18,763 nucleotides of DNA from Isotricha intestinalis. Lineage: Eukaryota > Ciliophora > Litostomatea > Vestibuliferida > Isotrichidae. Under the pieces are notes generated by a model. The model saw only the letters and a program-made list of their open reading frames with translations, ran no database searches and was not told where the DNA came from. Position 1 is the stretch's first letter; the number at the start of each line of letters is the position of its first letter. Shown piece by piece: positions 1 through 8,036 of the stretch. The stretch lies in contig JAJJLU010000788.1 in assembly GCA_023807065.1 (NCBI GenBank), positions 1-18,763 on the forward strand. Reading direction: 5' to 3'. The position numbers and the translations under genes were made by a program.

Positions 1-33
1 CCAATCCCCAATCCCCAATCCCCAATCCCCAAT
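1..33. repeat. Telomeric repeat, C-rich strand (CCCCAAT unit)
   Basis: The window opens with about 4.7 perfect copies of the 7-base unit CCCCAAT, so the G-rich strand would read ATTGGGG towards the chromosome end. It is at the extreme edge and is followed at once by ordinary AT-rich DNA, as expected for a chromosome terminus. A C4-plus-A/T unit is typical of ciliate macronuclear telomeres, although the most familiar ones are CCCCAA or CCCCAAAA. The true telomere may be longer, because the array is cut by the window start. Confidence 0.9.
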
Positions 34-193
34 ATATCATTATTAATTTTATAAGTTTAAATGTTATTATATATTTTTATTATTTTATATTTTATTTTTT
101 TTATTTTTTATAATCTATGAAATTTTATTTAATGATTTTTATTTATTTAAAATTTTATTAAAATATTTAATACACTTTTCATATTTTTATTAA
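34..193. other. Short subtelomeric spacer
   Basis: About 160 bases of extremely AT-rich DNA separate the telomere from the first start codon. There is no open frame, repeat or RNA-like structure. The leader and promoter of the first gene must lie here, but no motif stands out. Such a short spacer is usual on gene-dense macronuclear chromosomes. Confidence 0.6.
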
Positions 194-940
194 ATGAATG
201 AACCAAGTACAATAACTAATTATATAGGGACTTTTGCCTCTATTATTGGATTTTTTTTATCACTATCTCCCTTTGTTTTATATTACAAAATAATTAAAAA
301 CCAACTTACTGTAAATTCAATTCCAATCTCAATGATAATCTTCAATTTATTAGGAGGAGTTGTGTGGTTATGTTACTGGGTAAAAAAAGGAACTTTAGTT
401 CCTTTATTATCTACTGGTATAAATTTTATAATTCATAATATTTCCACTATATTTTATATATATTTTAAAGTTGAAGGAAAAATAAAAAAATTTATCTCAA
501 CATACTTAATTGTATTATTAATATCATATGGAATATATCACATAGATTATTCTTATATAACTGATATAAAATTAAATGGTTCAATTGCAATGATGATATG
601 CATTATAACATATATTGCTCCTGGTCAAAATTTAATTCAAGTTATTAAAATAGGTGATTATAAATTAATTCCTATTACTACTACAATTTTAGGTATATTA
701 TGTTCTGGTTCATGGATGATTTTTGGAGTGTTAACCAATGATATTAATAATATTATTCCTGGAATTATTGGTGTTACTTTTTCTATTATTAACTCTGTTG
801 TTTATATATATTTTTATAGAAATAGAAATAAAAAAAAAAATGATGTCGAAATTACTGTGGAAATTGATAAAGAAAAAAATAAAATTAATAATGAGAAATT
901 TGAAAAAGTCGAAATTAAAACTTCAGATGAAAAAAAATAA
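194..940 (+). CDS. SWEET-type sugar transporter (MtN3/saliva, PQ-loop family)
   Basis: A 248-residue protein with seven membrane segments, the usual SWEET layout of two three-helix bundles joined by a linker helix. The first bundle has a Pro-containing helix 1 (residues 8-32, LSPF), W58 and an Asn-bearing helix near residue 77. The second has IAPGQNLIQVIK (141-152), W174 in WMIFG, TND (181-183) and IPGIIG (188-193), matching the family's VI-K, WxxYG and PNxxG positions. The PN of repeat two reads PG here. The tail after residue 208 is charged, Lys/Glu-rich and presumably cytosolic. SWEETs are bidirectional sugar uniporters of plasma or internal membranes; the substrate cannot be told. The start is the first ATG after stops. 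It is the most telomere-proximal gene. A PQ-loop relative outside SWEET is the alternative. Confidence 0.82.
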   Translation: MNEPSTITNYIGTFASIIGFFLSLSPFVLYYKIIKNQLTVNSIPISMIIFNLLGGVVWLCYWVKKGTLVPLLSTGINFIIHNISTIFYIYFKVEGKIKKFISTYLIVLLISYGIYHIDYSYITDIKLNGSIAMMICIITYIAPGQNLIQVIKIGDYKLIPITTTILGILCSGSWMIFGVLTNDINNIIPGIIGVTFSIINSVVYIYFYRNRNKKKNDVEITVEIDKEKNKINNEKFEKVEIKTSDEKK

Positions 941-1080
941 TACAATTGTTTATTCATAAATAATATGATAAAAGTTTTAAATGAAAAAAAAGCTATTTTT
1001 TATTATTTTTTATTTTCGAATTTATTAATGTAAAAATTTTGGTTTTATATAAAAAAATTTAAATAATAAGTAAAATAAAA

Positions 1081-2145
1081 ATGTTAATCAGTTTCAATTT
1101 ACCAAAACAATCTCAGATTTTTTTATTTTTAATAATTGTTGATTTAATGGAAGTAATATTAGGTTTTGAAGGCTTAGATTTTGATTCAGACTATGAAATC
1201 ATTAATGAAATTCCTAATATATTTTTTATTATTTTTTATTTTCTTGAACGCAAATTATCTAATACAAATAATCATTTTATGAGTTATGCAAAATTTATAT
1301 CAATTCAAGAAAAAAAAGAGCCAATTAAAAAAATCTATATTTTATTATTATTAATTTTGATAACAATCATTTTAAATTATCTTCATATTTATTTGTGTAA
1401 AATTTCACCTTCAATTGGAATTGGGTTTTTTTTTAAAATGATTTTTTGTTATTGCACAGAAAAAATATTTGAAAAAAAAAATTTTTATATCCATCATAAG
1501 ATTTCATTTTTTCTCAATTGTATTTTTGGATTAATATTCTTAATTGCAACAGAAACAATTAATTTTGATTCTTTAATTAATTTTGGTTTTTTTGTTTATT
1601 TTTTTTTTGATACATATGTGTATACTTTATCACTTTTTACAATTAAATATATAAACACTTATTTTTATATAAGTATTTATTTATTACTTTTCATATTCGG
1701 AATGTCAAATTTAATTTTTAAAATTATTTTTCTACAAGTAAATGATAAAATACTGAAACAACAATTATCTTTAGAATTAGACTATAAAAATATTCTATTA
1801 GTAATTCAAAAGTTTATATACTTATCTTTATTTTACAATATTCTTTTATTTAAAGGAACTATTTATGCTATTACAATAATGTGTATTTCTCTTGTAATAA
1901 AAAATCTGTACATTTTAATTATAGATTTATTAAATAATGAATATTCAAAAAGTAATTTACTTGAAATTATTATATTAATCACTTCAATTATTCCAAGTTT
2001 AATTTATTTAGAAATTATTCAATTTAATTTTTATGGACTAAATGATGATACTCGAATATCTATTGAGGAAAGAGGGTTAATTGATCAATCTAATTCTAAT
2101 ATTATTGATGATTCTTTTTCTGAAGGTATTAAAGTTAGCAATTAA
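1081..2145 (+). CDS. Polytopic membrane protein, DMT/EamA-like, paralogue of the gene at 15056-16207
   Basis: A 354-residue protein with about ten hydrophobic segments and an acidic, Ser/Asn-rich C-terminal tail (from about residue 325). I do not recognise a named family directly. It aligns with the protein at 15056-16207: IHHK followed by a helix of the same spacing near residue 137, and near the C-terminus LIYLEIIQFNFYGLNDDT against FLELITLNFSDLDKYT. The other copy resembles nucleotide-sugar/drug-metabolite transporters (SLC35F-like), so a DMT-type carrier is likely, but the substrate is unknown. It lies 140 bases downstream of the SWEET gene on the same strand with no overlap. The ATG at 1081 follows stops in all frames. 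The very high Phe/Ile/Leu content partly reflects AT bias. Confidence 0.6.
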   Translation: MLISFNLPKQSQIFLFLIIVDLMEVILGFEGLDFDSDYEIINEIPNIFFIIFYFLERKLSNTNNHFMSYAKFISIQEKKEPIKKIYILLLLILITIILNYLHIYLCKISPSIGIGFFFKMIFCYCTEKIFEKKNFYIHHKISFFLNCIFGLIFLIATETINFDSLINFGFFVYFFFDTYVYTLSLFTIKYINTYFYISIYLLLFIFGMSNLIFKIIFLQVNDKILKQQLSLELDYKNILLVIQKFIYLSLFYNILLFKGTIYAITIMCISLVIKNLYILIIDLLNNEYSKSNLLEIIILITSIIPSLIYLEIIQFNFYGLNDDTRISIEERGLIDQSNSNIIDDSFSEGIKVSN

Positions 2146-2312
2146 TCTTTTAAAATAAAAATTACAAAAATCAATTTTTTAATGTTTTGTTTTATTTTTA
2201 TTAAATTTTAATATGTAATATCAAATTAATAAATTATTTCTGGTGTAATAATAATTGAACTATAATATTTTATTTTTATTTTATCAATTATTGAATATAA
2301 TAAAGATAAAAT

Positions 2313-3311
2313 ATGGAAAATTTATCAAAAAATAATTCTCATAAAAAAACAGTTAAAATAGGTTTTAGATATTTAAATAAAGATGAAATATATAATAAAT
2401 GCAATTGTAATTATATAATAAATAAAAAAACTTTAATGTATGAACCTTTAGATGGGTTTATTATTTTAATTATTGGAAAAGATTTACAAAAAAATTCAAG
2501 ATTATTTGAATTTTCAAATAAAAAAATAATATTAGGAAAAAAAATAGGTTCAATTGATAAAATAAATATTGAAAAGAAAGACAAAAACAATATTAAAAAA
2601 TTAAAAATAAATAAAAATTATTTTAACTTTACTAAAATAAAATTAGAAGAAGAAGAAACAGAATATAATATAAAAACTTTAATAAAAGAAATTAAAAAAG
2701 AACAAAAATTTATTCCAAAAAATTATAATATATCAAATAACAATTGTTATAATTTTATTCAATTTATATTATCAAAACTTAAAATAAAGAATAATTTAGT
2801 TTACACAAAAAGTTATGAATATTCAATTGGAATTAGACCTTTAAATATATTTCCAACAATAAATGGAAGAAAAAATTTATTAAATTTAAATGCTTATCAC
2901 ACATGTATTATAATAGGAGAAAATATCTATAAAAATGCTTATTTATTTGAATTTAATAATTTTGGTTTTAGAAAAATAAATAACGTTTCACTTGAAAAAA
3001 ATAATAAAAACATTGATTATATTTGTGAAAATTTTAATGAATTTTTCTTTGACTTTAATTCCTTTTTAAGTAATATACATGGTTATACTTTAATTTCACC
3101 TCAAATTTTAGAAGAAAAAACTAAAGAAAGTAAATTATGGGAAAAAGAAAAATATAATTTTATTCATCATAATTGCCAACATTATGTTAATTTTTGCTTA
3201 GAAATTATAGGTTCTGTCCATAGACTAAATAAATTATTTTATTGTGACAACAAAAAAGACAATAATTTAAATGAAGATAATTTACTTCAAAAAAAAAGGA
3301 AAAAATCATAA
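2313..3311 (+). CDS. Tandem papain-like fold protein (LRAT / NlpC-P60 / PPPDE-like)
   Basis: A 332-residue soluble protein. The second half has the signature of circularly permuted papain-like enzymes: His in NAYHTCIIIGE (H196) followed about 90 residues later by HHNCQHYVNFCLEIIG (C288), close to the NCEHFV motif of LRAT. The first half repeats the plan: DGFIILIIGKD (48-57), LFEF (64-67), then NNNCYNFIQF (142-151, C145). LFEF recurs at 211-214. In the first repeat the position of the His is Phe (F49), so that half probably cannot form the Cys-His pair. Known members are acyltransferases, amidases, deSUMOylases or lipases; the exact reaction here is unknown. It has no signal peptide or membrane span, and the C-terminus is Lys-rich. 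It converges on the minus-strand gene at 3362-3883, 50 bases away. Confidence 0.6.
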   Translation: MENLSKNNSHKKTVKIGFRYLNKDEIYNKCNCNYIINKKTLMYEPLDGFIILIIGKDLQKNSRLFEFSNKKIILGKKIGSIDKINIEKKDKNNIKKLKINKNYFNFTKIKLEEEETEYNIKTLIKEIKKEQKFIPKNYNISNNNCYNFIQFILSKLKIKNNLVYTKSYEYSIGIRPLNIFPTINGRKNLLNLNAYHTCIIIGENIYKNAYLFEFNNFGFRKINNVSLEKNNKNIDYICENFNEFFFDFNSFLSNIHGYTLISPQILEEKTKESKLWEKEKYNFIHHNCQHYVNFCLEIIGSVHRLNKLFYCDNKKDNNLNEDNLLQKKRKKS

Positions 3312-3361
3312 ATAAAAACTTTTAAATTAAAAAAATTAAAAAACAGTAATTATAATATTAT

Positions 3362-3883
3362 TTAATCTATTTTACCTTTTAAAGGAATTAAATCATCATC
3401 ATAATTTCCTTGATTATTAATTTTTTCTTCTAATTGTTGCATTTGTCTTTCTTTAGAATTATCATATGATAAATAACATTCATCTTCAATTTTATTATGA
3501 TCACAAATAGATAGAATTAAATATAATATAAATCCAATCCATAAAAAAGTTTGATAACCAATAAATTTAATTTCTTTTTTGATTATTAAAGTCATATCAT
3601 AAGTAATAGCAATTACAAATAAAAAAATAGTGAAAAACATTAAAAATAAATTTATTGAATATGTGAAATTATATTTTAACTTTTTTAAACAAATCATTAT
3701 TATTTTTAATAAAAACCATAAAGTATTAAATAAAAATATTATTATCCATAATGATAGATATAATTTTTGATATTTTTCTAAAGTTTTTATATTTCTTGTT
3801 GAAATACAAGAATAAAACAAAAAATTAAAATCATATAAAAAGTTCAATATTAAAATAAAATAAACACAACATGTTGATGTCAT
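3362..3883 (-). CDS. Four-helix membrane protein, copy 1 (unknown family)
   Basis: A 173-residue protein with four hydrophobic segments: about residues 5-26, 42-67, 75-101 and 109-129. A polar, acidic C-terminal tail of about 42 residues (131-173) follows. I do not recognise the family. Residues 5-131 are identical to the second copy at 16306-16797, and the DNA under them differs at one base, a silent change in a Val codon (GTT here, GTA there). The first three residues after Met and the whole tail differ between copies, although both tails are Glu/Asp-rich and end with a DD-IPL-K-D pattern. It converges with the papain-like gene at 2313-3311 and diverges from the pepsin-like gene at 4171. 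The start is the first ATG; a short four-to-five-residue lead precedes helix 1. Confidence 0.75.
   Translation of the reverse strand: MTSTCCVYFILILNFLYDFNFLFYSCISTRNIKTLEKYQKLYLSLWIIIFLFNTLWFLLKIIMICLKKLKYNFTYSINLFLMFFTIFLFVIAITYDMTLIIKKEIKFIGYQTFLWIGFILYLILSICDHNKIEDECYLSYDNSKERQMQQLEEKINNQGNYDDDLIPLKGKID
3493..3873. repeat. 381-bp near-identical direct repeat, copy A
   Basis: Base-by-base comparison with 16413-16793 (offset 12920) shows one mismatch, at 3863/16783. Similarity stops abruptly at both borders: beyond 3493 and 3873 the sequences do not align. The segment covers only the membrane core of the four-helix gene and excludes its tail, its 3' region and its upstream DNA. Confidence 0.95.
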
Positions 3884-4170
3884 TTATCCAATATATTTTT
3901 TTAATTAATTATTTTATAAATTTTAATTTTTTAATTTTTTTTGTTAGTTTAAATCTTTCTATTATTAAATTATCTTCGTTTAAAAATAATTCTCTCTTTT
4001 ATAAAAACAACGGTTCACTTTTTTTCAATAAAAAACAACATAAAAAAAATTAAAAATCAAAAAAAATATTCAAAAAAACATAAAAAATATACAATAAATT
4101 AAAATTATAAAAAAATCTTTTAAAATCTCAAAAATTTTTTTGGTTAATAAAATATCATTTAAAAATAAAA

Positions 4171-5445
4171 ATGTCAAAGATTCTTTTTTTTGTTTTCCTA
4201 ATATCAATATCATCAAGAACAATATTTCTTCCATTTAAAAGAAATTTTTTTGAGGAATTAAATTCAACAAATTTAATGTCTCAATTATATGAAAATAACA
4301 TATATATAATATTAAAAGTAGGAACTCCAATTCAAGAAGTTCCATTATATTTAAAATTAAATCAATATCCATCTTTTATTTTAACAAGAAATGAAAATGC
4401 AAAATTTAATGAAAATAAATCATCAACTTTTCAATTTTTAGAAAAATCATATTCATTATATCATTTCTATGATTTTTTCCATGGAATTTTATCTTCAGAT
4501 AGAATTCAATTTGATACTAATAATATTATTGATAATTATACTTTTATTTTATCAAAAAAATTAATTGATAAAAATATGAAGTTTTCAGGAGAAATTGGAC
4601 TTGATATTCAAAGTAAATACCCTGATAAAATAGATATAACTAATTTTATAGATCAATTAAAAAAAATAAATTTTACTGATAATTATTCTTTTTCTTTAAA
4701 ATATACAAATCAAAATGAAGGATTTTTTATTTTTGGAAATTATCTTCATAATTATGATAAAAAATATAATGAAAATGATTTTTTATTTGATAAATTATCC
4801 TATTATAAAAATAATCTGATTAAATGGAGTTTTTCTTTCGATGAACTTTATTCAGGAAATCAAATATTAAAATTTGAAGATGAAAATAAAACTTTTGCTG
4901 AATTATCTTATGAAGTAGGATTAATTATTGGTTCAACTAATTATTTATATTATATTCAAAATAATTTCTTAAACAATAATTTTTGTATTAAACAAAAATT
5001 AAAAGGACAATTATATCTAATATATTATGAATGTCCTGGAAATATAAACATAAAACAATTTCCTGAAATTAAATTTGTAAATAAAAATTTAAAATTTAAT
5101 TTCACTTTAAATTATAATGATTTATTTCTAAAATATGATAATAAATATTATTTTTTAATTGTTTTTTCTGAAGTTTATCAAGGTTTTTTCACTTTCGGAG
5201 CTCCTTTTTTAAGAAAATATCAAATTTTTTTAGATAAAGATAAAAAAATTTTTGGTATTTATCCTCAAAAAGAAAATAAACAATTTAATTTATTAACTTA
5301 TACATTGATTTTTATTTCTCTATTAATTATTTTTATATTTATTATTATTATATTTGTTAAATCTTTTTCTAATAAAAATTTAAAAAGAAAATTAAGGGCA
5401 AATGAATTAAATTATGATTATGAATATGCTGAAACTATTAATTGA
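4171..5445 (+). CDS. Membrane-anchored pepsin-like (A1) pseudo-protease
   Basis: A 424-residue protein with an N-terminal signal peptide (about 1-16), a lumenal or extracellular pepsin-fold region, one membrane helix (about 373-397) and a short basic-then-acidic tail. Family landmarks: YIILKVGTPIQEVPLYLKL (45-63) for the first lobe, SST (84-86), HGILSSDRIQFD (104-115) after the flap, GEIGLDI (140-146), FSLKYTNQNEGFFIFGN (174-190), IKWSF (217-221) and TFGAPFLRKYQIFLD (341-355). Both catalytic triads are gone: DTGS of lobe one corresponds to KLNQ around 62-65, and DSGT of lobe two to SYEV at 246-249. It is therefore most likely a binding or scaffold protein with the aspartic peptidase fold. Start: first ATG, immediately before the signal peptide. 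It ends in TGA. Confidence 0.8.
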   Translation: MSKILFFVFLISISSRTIFLPFKRNFFEELNSTNLMSQLYENNIYIILKVGTPIQEVPLYLKLNQYPSFILTRNENAKFNENKSSTFQFLEKSYSLYHFYDFFHGILSSDRIQFDTNNIIDNYTFILSKKLIDKNMKFSGEIGLDIQSKYPDKIDITNFIDQLKKINFTDNYSFSLKYTNQNEGFFIFGNYLHNYDKKYNENDFLFDKLSYYKNNLIKWSFSFDELYSGNQILKFEDENKTFAELSYEVGLIIGSTNYLYYIQNNFLNNNFCIKQKLKGQLYLIYYECPGNINIKQFPEIKFVNKNLKFNFTLNYNDLFLKYDNKYYFLIVFSEVYQGFFTFGAPFLRKYQIFLDKDKKIFGIYPQKENKQFNLLTYTLIFISLLIIFIFIIIIFVKSFSNKNLKRKLRANELNYDYEYAETIN

Positions 5446-5745
5446 TTTTAATGTTATGTTAATAGATTTAATGTTAAATATTATTGTTATATATATATAT
5501 AAATATAACTTTAAAAATTAGAAAAATAATTATTTATAAAAAATTAAAATTAAAAAATAAATTGTTTAATAAAGAAAATAAAGAGTTTAAAAAAGAAATA
5601 ATAAAAAATTAAATGATTCTGAAAGAACAACAACATATTCAATAACAATAAAAAAATGATAAACCACTCTTCCAAAAAAGAAAAAATATCAAAGAATAAT
5701 AATAAAAACATAAAATCACAAAAAAAATTTAAAAATAAAAAAAAC
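5446..5745. other. Intergenic spacer between convergent genes
   Basis: Three hundred bases between the stop of the pepsin-like gene and the stop of the metallophosphoesterase. It is AT-rich with a short AT dinucleotide run near 5485-5500 and long A-rich stretches on the plus strand. Open frames here are low-complexity and have no recognisable features. I see no gene, RNA or repeat. Confidence 0.5.
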
Positions 5746-6861
5746 TTATTCAAAAAATTCATTTTCCAAAGTAATAATTCCAATTTTGGCTTGACAAAAA
5801 GTTCTCATAGGGGGACCAGTAGTTCCAACACCAGATGAGCAATAAACATAAAATTTTCCTAAATGATGATATAATCCATCTAAAATTTTATAATAATAAA
5901 ATTGTAATAAATGAATAGGAAAAAATTGACCACCATGAGTATGACCACATAACATTAAAAATATATTCCAATTTTTTAAAACAAAAGGACGAAAAATAGG
6001 GACATGATATAATAAAATATTAGGAAGAGAATTATTAGGTAAAATATTTACCATTTTTTGAATTGCTTTATTATGAGGAAAATCATAATCTACTCCAATT
6101 AAATTTACTATATTATTAAATTGAATTGTTTTATTTGATAAATGAATAAAATTTGTTGAATTAAATAATTTTTTCATTTCTTCCAAAAAAGCGTATTCTT
6201 CATGATTTCCATTAATATAATATATTGGTATTTTTATTTTTTGAAAAGGATAAAATATTTCTTTTGATAAAGGACATGTACCATCAACAATATCTCCTGT
6301 TATAATAATTAAATCTAGATTTTTTTCTTTTTTTATTATATTCACTAACTTTATTATTAATTCTTTTCCTATTATTGAACCTAAATGTAAATCTGTTAAA
6401 TGACATATTGTTAATTTTTTACATTGTAAATTTTCACATTTTATTTTTATTCTTTCTATATTTATTATAAATGAATTGATTATTCCATATATTGTTAAAA
6501 TTATTCCTGAAAAAGGAAAAACAAATAATGATAGTTTAAATGGTAATTGTATTTTTAACAAGAACAATAAAAAAAGAAAAGAAAATGGAAATGATAAATT
6601 TACATAAATTCCAAATATTAAATAATATAATAAATAAAAGAAATTAAATATTTTATGATAAGAATCAAATGATAAAAGTAATGTTATACATAATAAAGAA
6701 AAAAATACCAAAGGATAAATTATTATTTGATATGTTAATTCTATTTTTTCTGAAAATATTTTTTTCAATGTAAAATAATAAAATATTGTCCCTAAATATA
6801 ATGGAAATGAAAGATATATTAATCTTTTTTTAATTTTATTCATTTTAAATAAATTAATCAT
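5746..6861 (-). CDS. Membrane-bound calcineurin-like metallophosphoesterase (YkuE/TMPPE type)
   Basis: A 371-residue protein with four or five N-terminal membrane helices (about 13-31, 44-64, 70-90, 92-102, 110-134) followed by a complete metallophosphoesterase domain. All five metal-binding motifs are present: LTDLH (155-159), GDIVDG (189-194), NGNHEE (217-222), YHVP (285-288) and GHTHGG (306-311). The closing CSSGVGTTGPPMR (341-353) is typical of the YkuE/TMPPE branch. The enzyme should hydrolyse a phosphoester with two bound metals, at the face of an internal or plasma membrane; the substrate is unknown, and lipid-linked phosphodiesters are cleaved by some relatives. ATGs at residues 1 and 7 are both possible starts. 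It is convergent with the pepsin-like gene and divergent from the Cys-rich gene at 7073. Confidence 0.88.
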   Translation of the reverse strand: MINLFKMNKIKKRLIYLSFPLYLGTIFYYFTLKKIFSEKIELTYQIIIYPLVFFSLLCITLLLSFDSYHKIFNFFYLLYYLIFGIYVNLSFPFSFLFLLFLLKIQLPFKLSLFVFPFSGIILTIYGIINSFIINIERIKIKCENLQCKKLTICHLTDLHLGSIIGKELIIKLVNIIKKEKNLDLIIITGDIVDGTCPLSKEIFYPFQKIKIPIYYINGNHEEYAFLEEMKKLFNSTNFIHLSNKTIQFNNIVNLIGVDYDFPHNKAIQKMVNILPNNSLPNILLYHVPIFRPFVLKNWNIFLMLCGHTHGGQFFPIHLLQFYYYKILDGLYHHLGKFYVYCSSGVGTTGPPMRTFCQAKIGIITLENEFFE

Positions 6862-7072
6862 TTGAAGTTGATTAAATATTTTAGGTAATAAAATTAATAT
6901 ATTTCTATTAAATAATTAATTAATTTTTATTTCTTAACACGTAATTCAAAAATTTCTTCACCATTAATCATATAAATTAATTTTTACTCATTGAAAAATA
7001 AATTCAAAAATTTTATGTAAATAAATAAAAAATATTGGAAAAAAAATATGTAATAAAATAAATTAGAAAAAA

Positions 7073-7786
7073 ATGTCAAAAAAAATCAAATTCAATATTT
7101 TTTTTCTACTTATTCTCCTCCATTTATCACTAACTAGTAGTAAAGTTGCTATAGAAATAACAAAAGTAAATTTCCCCTCACCATTCTGTGACCCAACAGA
7201 TGAATTAGTGACCTTGACCTTCTTCTGTATAAGTTGTTCTTCTTCCTCTACTCTTTCCTCCACTTTCTACTTCAAAGACAACAACCAAAACATCATAGAA
7301 TGTAAAATTCCCTCTTCAATAAGTGATAAAACATTTCAGGAGTTAAACTGCAAGATCAAGGTTCCTGCTTCTTCCACATCTACATCACTCTTCATGAATG
7401 GTAGTGAACTCTTAGAGTGTAAGTCTGATGGAACAGTTTATGCAGATAAAGAAGATAATATCATTTATAGAATTTATGTGAAGATGGTTAAAGAATCTGT
7501 TGAAAGTATTAGTATTTGTAATTCTCCTTGTTTAGATGTTAAAGAAAGTGATATTGATGGACCTAGTGATTGTAATGAAGTAAAGACTAGTAATGAAGAC
7601 TATTTTCCTTATTGTTGTTATTTAAAGTATAAAGTTGGGAAAAAAACATATAAAAAATGTGTTGAATTAAAGGAAGAAGAAAAAAAGGAATCTAAAGAGT
7701 ATATTAAAAATTTCGAAGAAAATTATTCTATAGAAAGTACCGAGGAAGACACTGATGATGAAGATAATGATAAAGACAATGATAAA

Positions 7787-7834
<48 letters not shown>

Positions 7835-7927
7835 GATGAGAAATGTATTGTTAATAAACTTGTTTGTATGGGAAATTGGTTAAAATGGAATTTTTGGATA
7901 TGTGTTTTTTTGTTTTTATTATTTTAA
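7073..7927 (+). CDS. Secreted or GPI-anchored Cys-rich surface protein with Asn repeat
   Basis: A 284-residue protein of unknown family. It has an N-terminal signal peptide (about 1-23), a Cys-rich ectodomain (about 17 Cys, including CISC, SICNSPC and CC near 55, 150 and 180), an acidic Glu/Asp stretch (about 200-235), 15 consecutive Asn, then KDEKC and a hydrophobic C-terminus (last about 14 residues). The end has no cytosolic tail, which suggests a GPI-attachment signal or a minimal anchor. The layout recalls ciliate surface antigens, but no repeat or motif proves it. Odd feature: roughly the first 380 bases use many C-ending codons (TTC, TCC, CTC, AAC), unlike the AT-ending codons of the 3' half and of the neighbours. 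That suggests a mosaic or recently acquired 5' part. Confidence 0.7.
7787..7831 (+). repeat. AAT trinucleotide repeat encoding 15 Asn
   Basis: Fifteen uninterrupted AAT codons lie in frame in the surface-protein gene, between an acidic linker and the C-terminal anchor. A pure codon run like this is prone to slippage, so its length probably varies between alleles. Confidence 0.95.
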
Positions 7928-8036
7928 AAATTTATTAAATTCTATTATAAATCTCATATGTTAAATTTAGTATAATTTCCAAATACAAAAAATATTTTTC
8001 ATAAAAAAATCTTTACATCAAAAAAAAATAAATAAT

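Noticed and set aside
3362..3883. The four-helix duplicate as a mobile element.
   Set aside because: No terminal repeats or target-site duplications flank the 381-bp match, and the match starts and ends within coding sequence.
3871..4053. Sixty-residue hydrophobic plus-strand frame overlapping the start of the four-helix gene.
   Set aside because: It is Phe/Ile/Asn-rich noise in the divergent promoter gap and overlaps the opposite gene. No motif, and the region has no match beside copy 2.
5550..5838. Overlapping short frames on both strands near the metallophosphoesterase 3' end.
   Set aside because: Low-complexity and partly antisense to a clear gene; they have no independent support.
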